Positions 33,175 through 45,053 of a stretch of DNA of 64,000 nt are shown piece by piece. Made by a program: the position numbers and the translations under genes. This DNA is from Eutypella sp. D-1 (Eukaryota; Ascomycota; Sordariomycetes; Xylariales; Diatrypaceae), in contig JAJTTP010000005.1 in assembly GCA_023313575.1 (NCBI GenBank), positions 1,364,001 to 1,428,000 on the forward strand, read 5' to 3'. Every line of letters starts with the position of its first letter. Positions within the stretch are counted from its first letter, which is position 1. Under the pieces are notes generated by a model. That model saw only the letters and a list, made by a program, of their open reading frames with translations. It was not told the DNA's origin and made no database searches.

Positions 33175-35097
33175 ATGGCTGCTGCGCGGAGGAGCTGTGC
33201 AGGCCTGGCTACTGCCTGCCGGACCAGCTTGCAAACGGCACCAAGAGCAGCTGTAAGACGGGGCTTAGCATCTCACCCGGCTGGCTCGAGGCTGCTAAGC
33301 ACAACGAGCTCTCGATCAACAACACTGGCTACCTTTAAGACGCCCAGGGTGTTCAACGAGCCCAATGTAGGTTACTTTATGCAGACACTGGATCAATCGG
33401 GAGCATTATTGCTAATCATGCACCGACAGCAACACTATGCCAAAGGGTCTCCGCAGAGGGATGGCCTGTACTCAACCGTTGAATCGGTGAAGAAAAGGGG
33501 TCCTGTAGAAGTACCTATCGTCGTAGGAGGCAAGGAGGCAGGTTGTTCCTTGCTGCACATTGCCCGGAGTGGAGCGGACTAACACGTTATACAGACTCAC
33601 ACATCTAAGAAGGGAAGACAACACAATCCCTCCGACCACGCCTCTACAGTGGCAAACTACTCCCTTGCTGGCACAGCGGATGTCAACAAAGCTATTGACG
33701 CCGCCCTAGCTGCGCAGCCAGCATGGGAGGCTATGCCGTTTGCTGATCGAGCCGCCATCTTCCTCAAGGCGGCCGACCTTATCTCAACCAAGTACCGGTA
33801 CGAGATCATGGCGGAGACGATGTTGGGTCAAGGCAAGAACGCATGGCAGGCAGAGATCGACGCTGCCGCCGAGCTGTGTGACTTCTTCCGATTCAATGTT
33901 GCTTATGCCGAGGAGCTGTATGCTCAGCAGCCTGGCTTCCACGCACCGGGGATCTGGAACCGCGCCGAGTACCGGCCGCTTGAGGGCTTCGTCTATGCCG
34001 TCAGCCCCTTCAACTTCACCGCGATCGGAGGCAACCTGGCGGGTGCTCCCGCGCTGATGGGCAACGTGGTCGTATGGAAGCCTTCGGACGGCGCGATTGC
34101 CTCTAACTGGCTCGTCTACCGCATCCTGCGCGAGGCGGGTCTGCCGGAAAACGTGATCCAATTCGTGCCGGGTGACGCAGAGGAGGTGACGCGGGCGGTA
34201 CTCGTGCACCGCCAATTCGCTTCCCTCCACTACACGGGAAGCACTGCGGTATTCCGAAAGCTGTACGGACAGATCGGTGCTGGTGTTGCCGAGGGCCGAT
34301 ACGTCGGCTACCCGCGCATCGTCGGTGAGACGGGCGGCAAGAACTTCCACATTGTGCACCGCAGCGCAGACATCGACAACGCCGCCATCCAGACTATCCG
34401 CGGTGCCTTTGAATTCCAAGGTCAGAAGTGCAGCGCCACGAGCCGCGTGTACGTGGGCGCGTCCGTATGGCCGCAGTTCCGCGAGAAGCTTGTGGCCGAG
34501 GCCAAGGCGCTGACCGTTGGTCCGCCCACGGAGCCCGGCAACTTCGTCGGTCCCGTCATCCACTCCGCCAGCTTTGAGAAGCTGTCGCGCGTCATTGACG
34601 ACGCCAAGTCGGACAAGGATCTAGAGCTTCTGGCGGGTGGATCCTATGATGGCTCGAAGGGCTACTTCGTGCAGCCGACCATCTACCAGGTTAAGAATCC
34701 GGCCCACAAGGTGCTCAACACGGAGTTCTTCGGCCCCATCCTCGGTGTGTACGTATATGACGATGTGTCTGGTAACTCGGAGCGCGCATTCGCCGACGCG
34801 TGCGACCTCGTCGACCGTAGCAGTGAGTACGGGTTGACGGGCTCCGTGTTCGCGGCGGACCGCGCCGCCGTCCGCACTGGAGAGGAGCGCCTGCGCAAGG
34901 CTGCGGGTAACTTCTACGTCAACTGCAAGAGTACCGGCGCTGTCGTCGGTCAGCAGCCCTTCGGTGGTGCCAGGGCTAGCGGCACCAACGATAAGGCCGG
35001 TTCTCTCAACCTCCTGAGCAGGTTCGTCAGCGCCAGGAGCCTGAAGGAGGAGTTTACGGCCACGACTAAGGTTGCCTACCCTAGCAACGAGGTTTAA
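33175..35097 (+). CDS. PUT2: Delta-1-pyrroline-5-carboxylate dehydrogenase, mitochondrial
   Basis: Three exons: 33175-33366, 33430-33537 and 33595-35097, giving 600 residues. It oxidises glutamate semialdehyde (from pyrroline-5-carboxylate) to glutamate with NAD+, the second step of proline breakdown in mitochondria. The N-terminus is rich in Arg, Ala and Ser, as expected for a mitochondrial presequence. Motifs match the ALDH4 family: catalytic Glu in VGETGGKNFH (Glu345), catalytic Cys in EFQGQKCSATSRVYV (Cys379) and the C-terminal GQQPFGGARASGTNDKAG, ending VAYPSNEV. The first intron (63 nt) has no in-frame stop. The second starts with GC (GCAGGT): ending exon 2 after GGKE gives the family's exact spacing to the HNPSDHAS block. 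It is called prnC in Aspergillus. The neighbouring M24 peptidase is on the same strand. Confidence 0.97.
33538..33594 (+). other. GC-AG intron in P5CDH
   Basis: The donor is GCAGGT and the acceptor ACAG, with a branch-like GGACTAACAC near 33576. The nearest GT donor, four bases later, would bring a stop codon after the junction. The GC model keeps conserved family spacing between GGKE and the Asn-Pro block. Confidence 0.75.
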
Positions 35098-35673
35098 GCG
35101 GTAGATAGCTAGGCTAGTGGGCGATTTATCCTAACGGAAGACATCTGGGCGGGGAGAAAATTAGTTTTAAATGCATTGGTCTTTACTGGGGCGACTGCTT
35201 ATTTGCGGGTATGGCAAGATCTTGGAGGTGTCGGCATTCGGGATGCTGAAGGAACTAAAAGCAGATGGGTATCTGTATAACGATAGGCAGCTTATGCCTC
35301 CTGGCTAACGATAAATTCAAGAAGCTTCAATGATGATATCGGCTCCAGTTAATTGATGTGAGGTTTTGTGTCGTAACAAGCTGTGGATAACATGCCCAGC
35401 ATGATGAATGCTCCACGGGCAATGATGAACTTTGCATTTGCCCACTCCTTACCGAATGTGGTACTGTAGGGTTGAGTGGATAGCAACTAATACTAGTGTA
35501 GTAGGAGCGTGGTGCACAGGGTTGACTTTGGATAGGATCGGGTTGGGCAGTGCGGTCACGTGCTGCCGTTACAAGCGTAGTAATGCTCGATCTCGTCATT
35601 CCTCGCGATGTTTCGACAGATCCTCCTTGAAAGTCACATAAATTCCAAACTAGACCAAATCACCTACGACTCA
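35098..35673. other. Intergenic region between P5CDH and the M24 peptidase
   Basis: No gene is supported. It lies between two co-directional genes. An alternative in-frame ATG at 35608 would place part of this stretch in the M24 reading frame. Confidence 0.5.
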
Positions 35674-37175
35674 ATGACCGACAAAAATACGAAAGAACAC
35701 TGGGGAAACAGTCCTCCACAGCTTCCCCGACGGGATGGCGTCCCCCTGAAGACCTTAGTGGTCACTATCATGTGGGCCAGTCTAGCCACCTTCGCGTTCT
35801 GTGTGCTTTCCCGCGAAGCCCTCAGGGAGTACCGAAAATACAGAATAGAGCAACGTGTAGAAACCTCGAGCGCGCTGGAGACGTGCGCGTGGGCTACGCT
35901 GGAGCCGCACGCGTCGCTACTCGACGTGACGGCGATTGGGCGGTCCGAGTTTCTAGCGCGGCAGCAGACGTTGGCGGAGGCCCTGAGGGACGCGGACGCG
36001 GATGCGTTCGTCGCGGAGCCGTCGGCGTCCAGCGAGTACTACGCCAACGTGTCGTCGAGCTACAGCCTCTCCGAGCGGCCGTTCCTCGTGATTATCGATC
36101 GCGCAGGCGCCTTCTCATACCTAGTGCCCCGCTTCGAGGCCGGGCGTGTCGCGCGCCTCGACATGGTCTACGGTGGCGAAAAGACGGTCATCGAATGGCC
36201 TGAGGAGGAGTCGCCGTACGAGGTCTTCGCGCGCGCGACCGGTTATCGTCGCGTCGTGCTCGACGAACACGTGCGCTTCATGATTGCCGCGGGTCTCGAC
36301 GGCGCCGGCGTCGAGGTGGTCCCGATGCCGCTGGCCATCCAGTCGCTGCGCGCCGTGAAAACGGAGGCCGAGATCGTCATCCTGAAGGCCATCAACAAAT
36401 TTACGCTCGAGCTCGTGCGGTCGCTGCAGCGGTGCCTTGAGGTGGGGGTCACGACGCAGGAGGCTGTGGTCGAAGCCGGGCAGGCGCTGTTTGCACGCGC
36501 GGGCGCCGATCCCGGCGGCTACTGGGCGCTCGCGCTCTTCGGCGAGCTGGCCGCATATCCTCACGGCGGTGGCGGCGCGGGCCGCACGCTGCGCGATGGC
36601 GAGTTCGTCCTCATTGATATCGGCTCCACGCTGCACGGCTACGGCAGCGACGTTACCCGCACGATCCTACCGCGCGGCAGTAACATCAGCGACGAGCTCT
36701 TAGGTATTTGGCATACGGTGCGCGCAGCGCAGTCGGCAGGATTGGAGCATATGAATGCGGGCGAGACGTGTGCCGATGTCGACGCTGCGTCGCGGGTCCC
36801 CGTCCAGGAGGCGGGCTACGCTCCGTTCTACACGCACAGACTTGGCCACGGCCTCGGCCTCGAGGTCCACGAGCATCCCTACCTGAATGGCGCCAACAAG
36901 GAGGTGCTTAAGCTAGGTCACGTCGCTACCAACGAACCGGTAAGTAGAAGCCCTAAAAGCGTTACACAATGCTCGTGTCTCTGAACCTTTTTTATGAAAT
37001 ACCTTTTTAACGAAACGTATTCGACAAACAGGGTATCTACGTGACCTCCGAGCAGGCGAAGGAGATAGGGTGGGATGTTGGCTTCGGCGTCAGAATAGAG
37101 GATCCGATCCTCGTGACTGCAGACGGTGGCGTGCCACTTACTGGAAGCAGGGCGGAGTCGCCGTACGACCCGTAG
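35674..37175 (+). CDS. M24 family metallopeptidase (Xaa-Pro aminopeptidase/prolidase-like), membrane anchored
   Basis: Two exons, 35674-36939 and 37032-37175, give 469 residues; an ATG at 35608 would add 22. The intron is GTAAGT..ACAG. A membrane segment (about residues 27-45, LKTLVVTIMWASLATFAFCV) precedes a creatinase-like N-terminal domain and the pita-bread catalytic domain. The five expected ligands are present: Asp315 and Asp326 in FVLIDIGSTLHGYGSDVTRT, His392 in RLGHGLGLEVHEHP, Glu421 in NEPGIY (split by the intron) and Glu445 in GVRIEDPI. It therefore looks active and should cleave peptides at proline, anchored by its N-terminus, with topology unknown. Released proline could feed the P5C dehydrogenase gene 577 nt upstream; this pairing is inference. 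Family members lacking the anchor are cytosolic. Confidence 0.9.
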
Positions 37176-37973
37176 GGACCGGTGATTACATATACTAGGA
37201 TTTTATCCCCAATTCAGATTACCAAGATAACGTGAACTATCCTATACCATATACGCCCCATTGATAAGGCATCTCTATCGTAGTAGGCAGCAATGCTCAT
37301 TCGAGTTTGAACATACCTCAACTTACCCATGAACTCCGCGGGAAAGACTGGTCGCTGTATGCCGATACCGTGTATGGAATGTAGTATATGGGAAGGTGGA
37401 TCAAGCCATATCAAGGCTAAAAGTCAACGTCTACTCCACATACTTCACATTGTCCTCTGGAGAACATATGCGAGCATCAAGGGGGGGGGGGGGTCAGTAA
37501 ATTTAATTATGCTCATTATAATTACTAGCGTATCTAGAAACCGGTGGTCTGGCACTATCCTTTTGTTATTCCCTTACTCAAGAACACCGAGAACGAAACA
37601 AGCACTACCCGCTTGCACTCAGAAAGAAAAGCTGCCACAGCAGCAACAAGGTGTGTGTACGTATGTATGTATGCTCGTAGCAGCCCGGGGAGTATCGTGC
37701 CACAACCCGCTCGCTAGCTCATACACCCACTTAATTGAATTTCCGACTCGAATAACAAGACTGTCCTTCCCGGCAGTACCTCTCCCTCGTCCTGTAGACT
37801 CTGCTCTCTAAGGGACCACCGCGCTGGTACGGCAAAAGTACGACCGCGCCGCACAGATCGAGAGCACGGGTCCCAAGGTCATCCGATATGGAGCTTAGCC
37901 TGTTCGCCCTGCCGGTAGCCGTCACTGAGCGCCTCCGCCCCTTCTTCTCCTGCAGCCAGCGCCCATCATCGTT
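37176..37973. other. Intergenic region
   Basis: No gene is supported. It holds the 3' ends of the M24 gene and, on the other strand, the PhoD-like gene. A run of 13 G lies at 37481-37493. Confidence 0.5.
37481..37493. repeat. Poly-G homopolymer run (13 nt)
   Basis: Thirteen consecutive G residues in non-coding sequence between two convergent genes. The exact length is unreliable, as for any such run. Confidence 0.9.
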
Positions 37974-40603
37974 CTAGTGACTGGCGGCGCGGACGGAGGG
38001 TGCAGCGCTGGTAGTAGTAGTAGTATCGGCGCCCCTGGCGGCAGCACCGGTGCTCTGTGTATCGGGCCGACTGCGGTGGTGCCGGTGGATGCGGCGATGG
38101 CTGACGATATTGGAGCCGTACTTGCCCGGCGAGTAGTTAAGGACCGGGATCGTGAGTCCGTAAGGCTCTGTGTGGCCCTCCCGGCTGTGCTGGTCCACCT
38201 CGACGCGGATGCAGCAGTCCAGTGACCCGTCGCTACCCCGACCATGCGTCTCTTCTGCCGCTGCCCGGTGCTTGGTCCCCGCGCCGTCCTCGCCCCAGTG
38301 CAGGTATGAGTGCCCGTCCTTGCCGTCAAACCGCTTGTCGGGGGCGGATTCAGGATCCGTTGTGCCGTTAGTGCCATTTTCAACCGCTGTTGTCGTTGCT
38401 ATTCCATTCCCATTTGCTGTCGCTGCGGTCGGGGGGTTGTTCGGCGAGTTCTCCGTGATAATGGCGTAGTTGCGACTAGGCATTGTGACGTGATTTGAGT
38501 CGCGTGTTCTCTTGCTATTGCCGGGGTCCTTATCGAACAGGTTCATCAACGTCTCGTCAGTATCCGCGTTCAGATGGTGGATCTTGTTCCGGCTCGCCAG
38601 TAGGTTCGCGATCGCGTTTGGCGGCGGCTTATTTGTGATCGCTGACGACACAACATTGACCATGTACCGATGGTCCGCCTCAACGGGAATGTGCAGGTTC
38701 GGGTTAGAGTAAAACCGCCCAAGCGCAGCCAAGTGCACATCACCTCCTAATATGGTGAGTCGCACAGAAAATTCAGCGCAGACGGTCTGCAGTCTCTCGA
38801 TCAGTAGGTTCCGCTCTCTCTTGTGGGTCCTAGCCGTGTAATGATCGTCCAGATCGTCCAGCAGGTCAACGCTGCCGTCGAAGTGGTTGAACACACCACC
38901 ACCTACACTTGAAGTCAGCTATCAGGCTCTTCTATATCTACTTAGGTACTGCGAATTTCACGTACCAAAGCCGAATCTTCGGTTAAGGAACTTGATGGGT
39001 GCAATGAGCGGACTAGAGAATACATTCTCAAGCCACGTGAGTCGCTTCGATAATCCATTAGCCGTAATCCCGAAATATTATGCTGGCTGCAACTCACTGG
39101 GTAGGCGATGGGGATGCCCAATAGGAGAATGAGGTGTTTGAAGGGGCGTCCAGCAGCCGCCGCATCGCGAAGCTCCTGTCTCACACGGTCGAAGATTAGG
39201 TCGTAGGTTTCGGGGTAGTTGACTTGATGGCGCGTGCGCTCAGTGCGCGCATCAATCCCCATGAACGCGACACGGGCGCCAAGTTGCGTAAACATGTTCA
39301 TGGAGTGCTCTGCAACGTAAGGCCCAGGTTTGGACCCGACAATGTAGGACTGATCCCAGGTCTGCTTCGCGACGAAGGTGTCTTTCGACTGGGCTGGGTC
39401 ATGGTTAGGGCCCCCATCCGTAGTCGCTGGCGCATCGGTCGTGTAAGTCGCAGCCGGCGGGGCGATGTGGTGTTGAAAGAGAAGATAGTACTTGTGAGCA
39501 GTGCCACCAATGCCGCGGAATACGTCGCACTTCATGAAGTCGTTCACGTAGGAGCCAAAGCCATCAATAATGTCATGGTCGTCCCAAATATTTAACTGCG
39601 GTATCTGGCCGTTCGCCTGGGCGTAGGGCTCGATTGAGTACCACTCTAGATAGTTGTTCAAGTAATAGTCGTCGCAGGCTTGGCGCAAGCTTTCAGGAAA
39701 GGGATAATCGCGGCGCTTCTTCGGATTACCGATGTCCGTCCATTCGCGAAGGGGCCCGTCGACGCGGATGCCGTCATTGTAGATCTGGTCTCCGCCTCCG
39801 ATCATAACGTGAAGCGGGGCGCGGGCATGGCTCCTCATGACATCGTTCCAAAGCGCACAGCCGCTCCAGGCATCCTCATCAGTGCCGACGCTGAAGCCGT
39901 TGCAGGAGCAGAACATGATCCTCATCGCCTCATCGCGCGCAGGCACAAAGAAATAGTTAGTCTTGGGCTTGGTGGTGCTCTTATAGGTGACATCGGCGAT
40001 GTTATACGCCCATTTCGTCTCGGTGTCGGCGATGTCACAAACTAACGAGAATTGCCAGAAGGTGGCGCGAGGGTCTGAGTAGAGACATGTCCCCTCGATG
40101 TCCGTGCCATGGTTCGTCCTTATCCCGTTCTGTTCGTTAACTTCAGCGCCGCTGGCCGCGGGTCCGGGCTCCACAAGTCCTTGTTGATCCCCGGCAACAT
40201 CAACGCGACCCAGATGCAAGACGGGCTTGAAGCTCTGCGTCTTGCCGCCACCAGCAGTAACAACCAAAGCGCTACCGTACCAGACGCCGGCTTCCATGCG
40301 CCGGTAGTTCAACAAGGGCCCGCAGATAACCTCCTTCCCACCAGTATCATTATCAGCGCCGATCGTGATGGGCTGAAAGTTACCAGGTCCAGTTCCATTG
40401 GTGGCGGTGTGATTAGGTTCGACCCTCGTCGAATTCAGGAAATTCGACAGGTCTCGCGTGTCTGCGCTCGAGGAATGAGCATCGCGGGCAACAGCAGCGC
40501 GGGCAAAAGCGGAGGACTCCTGGTGACGCCACTTATTAGCCGACGCGTATGGATTGCGAGGCTCCTCGTCTAACGTTGTCGGGTCATCGTAGGATGAGGC
40601 CAT
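37974..40603 (-). CDS. PhoD-like phosphatase domain protein
   Basis: Three exons, 40603-39098, 39044-38966 and 38902-37974, encode 837 residues; introns are GTGAGT..GAAG and GTACGT..GTAG. The second junction makes FGFGGGVFNHFDGSVDLL, the expected family sequence. The conserved core is typical of fungal PhoD-like proteins: GGGDQIYNDG (269-278), IWDDHDIIDGFGSY (339-352), LGIPIAYP and RLTWLENVFSSPLIAP, and ILGGDVHLAA (His585). Asp and His residues in these motifs are the likely metal ligands, so the protein is expected to be a metal-dependent phosphodiesterase or phosphatase. The substrate is unknown. No signal peptide is seen. The C-terminal 200 residues are rich in Asn, Thr, Ser and Ala and carry no known fold; the final stretch after NYSPGKYGSN may be natural tail. 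Confidence 0.88.
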
Positions 40604-42606
40604 CTCTGTTGACTTGAATGCAACGCGAACTACGGGATGCGTTCTTCACGCGACCTGGAAACTGGCTCGGTCGACTTGTGACCACCAATGCGCCTGGAAC
40701 AATTGAAAATCGAGGGGTGTCGTAATCGTCTAACACTATATAGGTCGCTACGTCTAGGTAACTCTGTAAGAGTCTACAGTGAATAATTAGGTCGGCACCA
40801 GACGAATGGATTTGGCCAAGAGAAGAGAAGAGAAGAGAAGTATGTATAAGGCTATAATTACAATGGTTTGGGACTGGAAATTATAAACTTGTAAGTTGTC
40901 AGAACAAAAAAATGGAATAGGTAAAGCTGACCAATTCCTCGAATGATAACCGTAAGATCACCTGGCAAGGTACCCAAAAGGGAAATTCCTAGGAACGGTT
41001 CCAAGCTGTTAAAGCAAAGGATGTGGGAACGATATCCAGGAATAATATCAAGGGGGACTGGGAGGGGATCGTGTTTTGTTTGGTCAACTTCCAGGTTGGT
41101 AGGACTACATACCTACAATTACGCGATAACAGCCCTGAAGACAGAGTAGGAAGACGTATGCCAAGACCTTTAAAAGGGTACAAGTTTCAGAAGTACATAC
41201 TAGGTATGTATGTACCTACCTAGTACGAAGCTTAAACACATTTGGATACTAAGGTACTTGTAAGAGGTCAGCACGCCTACCCTCTACCTCTCTACCCAGG
41301 TATTCATACTAGAGTTTCTTATAACTTTAGAAGTAGATACATTTGGCTCATGAATTCCCGTCCCGGGTAGCTGCCCGGAAACTCGGCACCTTGCAAAAGA
41401 GATGCCTAAGATACCTGCATGCCTGCATACTGCAGTTACGTTCAGCTTATACCCCCTGATTCACCCCCTTCCTTCCCCCTTTAATACTCACCACCAAAAG
41501 ATGTAGCAATTCATATATATTCTCGATCTTTTAGCCGCCAGGAATCCTTTCATATATAGGTATTTCTTATGGGCCCACCTATTATCAAGTAAGGTACACA
41601 CTGCGGTGTGGACTAGAGAAGTCGATCTCGGGACTTTTCATTTCACGAAATCCATTTTTAAGCGCCGTAATACAGCATTTCGCGGCTCCTTATAGGGAGG
41701 CCTGGCACCCGCCATACTACTAGTGGACGCGCCAAGCCTTACCCACCTGCCCACTTGTGTATTGGTCCGTCCCGTTCTGCCCCGTTGCAGCTTATCTTAC
41801 AAACGGTACCTCCGTAGGCAAGTACCGTGTGTACCACTTCGCATGCACGTTCCCTTTTCCCAAAGGTTCATGATCATTTACAATGTCGCATCCCACTCGG
41901 TGTTCATGAAGCACAAGTTGACTCGAGATTGTCTCGGTCAGGTCGCCCATGTTCAGGGCAAAAAAAGCAAGGAAGAAGAGAAGATCGGACCGCCCTTACT
42001 TAATCACGGGGTTGGCCACTGATGAGACCGCAATAACATATATAAAATTGCGATTGGCGGGGCCTGTATATCGGCCAGCATGACGTCGGTCGGTCGGCTG
42101 CGAGAACAGAAAAAAAAAATAGATGAAAAAAGACGTCAAGCTTTCCCGATCAGCCTACTTCATACCCTACATACCATATCGTGAAAATTTAGTTCCCGTC
42201 CTTGCTCTAGGTAGGCCGGGGCCGCCGGGCTGTAAAGTATTTAGGTAGTTAGTCTCAATCTTTACAACCTCCGAACAATGCATAATGGCCTTGCAGTGAT
42301 TGGTGTTGTTGAGACGCCATGAAACCGCTGCCCGAGACATACGAAATATTTGACAAGGTAATCAAGATGCCTCTCATCCATGGATGTCTAGGCAGGTATG
42401 CAGAACATGGGCACTCTATAGATATGTAACGAGACATCTTTCCACGGTTTCAGTTATACAAAACGCGTATGTAATACACAAGTTAGTTTCATTCATATAT
42501 ACATGAATCATACATTCAGATACGGAGAGTGTCACACAACCATCAAGCAGATCATAATATAGGCCAGCGACGGTAGCGTCAGCAACACCGACAACGACGT
42601 CGGCAA
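40604..42606. other. Intergenic region of 2.0 kb
   Basis: No gene is supported. It includes (AGAAG)n at 40818-40840, several GTAC/TACCTA motifs near 41200-41225 and AT-rich stretches. Both flanking genes are on the minus strand. Confidence 0.5.
40818..40840. repeat. AGAAG microsatellite
   Basis: Four tandem copies of a 5-nt AGAAG unit plus a partial copy, in non-coding DNA upstream of the PhoD-like gene. Confidence 0.85.
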
Positions 42607-44337
42607 TTATGTCTGCGGATGCTCCTTCTTCTGCGTCGCGGCCTTATCCAGCATACCCATAGTCTTCATCCTCTCGGCACGGGCTCGCGCCTGGTCGTCC
42701 ATGCGCCTCTTGATGAGATCGACGCCGGCGATGCCGGCGAACATGCCGCCGAGGTGGGAGGCGACATCGACGCCGCGGTTGACGCGCTTACCGAACATGC
42801 CGACAATGTGACAGCCAATGATGAGGCCGATAAAGGCGAGGCCCTGCGGCCCGGACATCGGGTCCGGTGGGTACCCGAAGATCTTGAACTCGCTAGAGCG
42901 GTGCAGCCAGAAGTACGCGCCGCACAGGCCGTAGATGGCGCCCGACGCGCCCAGCGTCGTCCACTCGAGCCCGCTCCGCAGCACCAGGTTCGTCAGGCTA
43001 GCCAGGAACCCCACCGCCCCGGTCCCCACGTACAGCGCCAGGAAGTTGCCCCGCCCGATCTCGTCGTGCAGCCGCGTGCCGAAGAACCAGAGCGCCACCA
43101 TGTTGGCGGTCATGTGCCCGAACTTGTGGTGTGAGAAGATCGCGCCCACCAGCTGCGCCGGCCGCGGCGTCGCCGCCACTAGCAAGAAGTATCTGTTGAG
43201 TAACGCCCACAGCGGTGGTAACTTCCACGCCATCCAGACGACCATATTGAGCCCGATCAGCCCGACGCAGGTTGCGGCCGCCGGTGGGATGTCCGGCCAC
43301 AGCCTCCACGAATTCCGGGGCGGTTTGTAGTAGGTGGCGAAGACAGCGCCGATGCCGCATACGAGGATGGTCATGGCAAGGGCGGGTAGCAGGCGCTCCC
43401 AGGCCTTCATCTCGGGCGGCGCCGGGAGGGTAGATGTAGCGCGATCTGCATACTTCTTCACCCAGGGGCTCATTTCGCGCGGCTTCTTCTGTTCGGTCTG
43501 TAGGGTCCCGATGTTGTTCTTGGCCTCTTCCTCTTCGCGCTGTTTCCGCTCCTCCTCAAGCCGCTTCTCCTCCGCCTCGCGCTTTGCTATATTCTTAGCA
43601 CGTATACGGTCGAATTCGCCTTCGCCGTAGGGTGAATCGTTTTTTCGTCGTCCAGGGAGCCGTCCTATTGCAGTCGACGACGGTTCCTCGGAATGTTGCT
43701 CGGCATCCTGTTCTTGTGCGCCCTGCTCCTCGAGAGCCTTAAGCTCGTCCTCTGCTCGTAGGCCGGCATTTATAACCTCGTCGACGGGAATATTTTCGCG
43801 CAGATAGTTTAGGGCCCTGATTTTGTCCTCAACGCTATACCTTGCTGTGTTCTGCTGTAGGTCCGGGTCATCCAAGCTCCCGGCGACGCGCCGGCCTTGG
43901 ATGATACGTAATAGCTCATTTCCCGCTTCGGGGGTCAAGTGTGACCCAAATATCTCATTTATCTCCTTCTGATTGAGGTCTGCTTTTCTAAATGGTATGC
44001 CTTTTGCATCTTCATAATCATTGGGTAGTTGCGCGTAGTGGACTATGGCACGAAATCCGAAAACGGTCCGGATCTGTGTTCGGGGAAGTAATTTTGGGGT
44101 ATTCGGGTACTGGGCGGTACTTCTCGAGAAAGTCGAGAGCTTCCGGATATTAGGGATGGGCCGCCGGCATGGTTTTGTTGGCAGGGGTCGGTGCACGGCG
44201 GGGGTGGAGGGGACGGAGGGGACGGAGGGGAAGCGCCGGGCCACGGAGGTGAACAGCAACTTCTCGGTGCTACCGGATATCAATCGGAGGCCAACCTGTA
44301 AACATGACGGCGGGGGAAGAACAGGAAGGGTAGGCAT
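42607..44337 (-). CDS. Mitochondrial rhomboid protease (Pcp1/Rbd1-type)
   Basis: An intronless frame of 576 residues. Rhomboids are intramembrane serine proteases; the yeast relative Pcp1 cuts Mgm1 and cytochrome c peroxidase in the inner membrane. The C-terminal third contains several membrane segments with the catalytic dyad: Ser465 in LGASGAIYG and His528 in DVASHLGGMFAG. HHKFGHMTANM (403-413) is the conserved block in an earlier helix. The N-terminus is basic and Ser/Arg-rich, suiting a mitochondrial presequence. A disordered charged coiled-coil-like region (about 200-290, EEEEAKN type) lies in the middle. Fungal homologues are long for rhomboids, as here. The substrate is inferred from the family. 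The ATG at 44337 is the first in the frame. Confidence 0.93.
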   Translation of the reverse strand: MPTLPVLPPPSCLQVGLRLISGSTEKLLFTSVARRFPSVPSVPSTPAVHRPLPTKPCRRPIPNIRKLSTFSRSTAQYPNTPKLLPRTQIRTVFGFRAIVHYAQLPNDYEDAKGIPFRKADLNQKEINEIFGSHLTPEAGNELLRIIQGRRVAGSLDDPDLQQNTARYSVEDKIRALNYLRENIPVDEVINAGLRAEDELKALEEQGAQEQDAEQHSEEPSSTAIGRLPGRRKNDSPYGEGEFDRIRAKNIAKREAEEKRLEEERKQREEEEAKNNIGTLQTEQKKPREMSPWVKKYADRATSTLPAPPEMKAWERLLPALAMTILVCGIGAVFATYYKPPRNSWRLWPDIPPAAATCVGLIGLNMVVWMAWKLPPLWALLNRYFLLVAATPRPAQLVGAIFSHHKFGHMTANMVALWFFGTRLHDEIGRGNFLALYVGTGAVGFLASLTNLVLRSGLEWTTLGASGAIYGLCGAYFWLHRSSEFKIFGYPPDPMSGPQGLAFIGLIIGCHIVGMFGKRVNRGVDVASHLGGMFAGIAGVDLIKRRMDDQARARAERMKTMGMLDKAATQKKEHPQT

Positions 44338-45053
44338 TGTGGTCCGGTTGATTGACCATTACATTGCCAATCTAATCTATCTTGCGCGCATGATTACCAG
44401 TTACCAGTCAAAAGGAGTTCGTTGCTCAGGTGGTGATTAGGTATGCGACTCCCCAAAAAGTGCCTACTTGGGTATGTGAAGTTGTTGAAAGATTGATAGA
44501 TTCATACCCACCTAGGGCAGAGATGAAAATTTACTCTAGAAGTCCCCATATCAGTGTACAAGTACTCCGTACGGGGGTACTTCGTTACTTTTAAGCAAAG
44601 TTACCTCATTCATCCGTATCAGGTTTAGCGTACATAGCGTCGTATACCTACGTACTTCGGTACTTTGAAGACGCTACTACTAGGTACGGCTAGAATTACG
44701 AAACTGTCTCAATAAATATAGATGGCCGTCGTCGCTTGTCAAGTATCATCATACATCATACTTATGACTTTATGGCTTCGCTACACCTGATCGCCTGGAC
44801 AGCTCTTGAAGCGGACTAAAGTGTTCCGTTATGAGATCCCAGCCCCTATCCTGGGACCTGGGTGACCCACTAAAGGGGGGATCGTAACTTGAATAATACA
44901 TAGATTTACGCAGCTTCTCGATTCTAACAAAACGGATTCGGCATATAGCTTAGCAAGAACTGCTCTGGCATGTCGCAATATATAATAAGCAAAATTATCT
45001 CACATATCTCCCCCTCTGCTTCTTGTCGAATTGAGTCAACCCGAGGTCGAAGA
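44338..45053. other. Intergenic region
   Basis: No gene is supported. It is rich in GTAC-containing motifs related to TACCTACGTA, near 44570 and 44645. It presumably carries the rhomboid promoter. Confidence 0.5.

Noticed and set aside
33784..34563. A 259-codon minus-strand frame
   Set aside because: Shadow within the conserved P5C dehydrogenase exon on the other strand.
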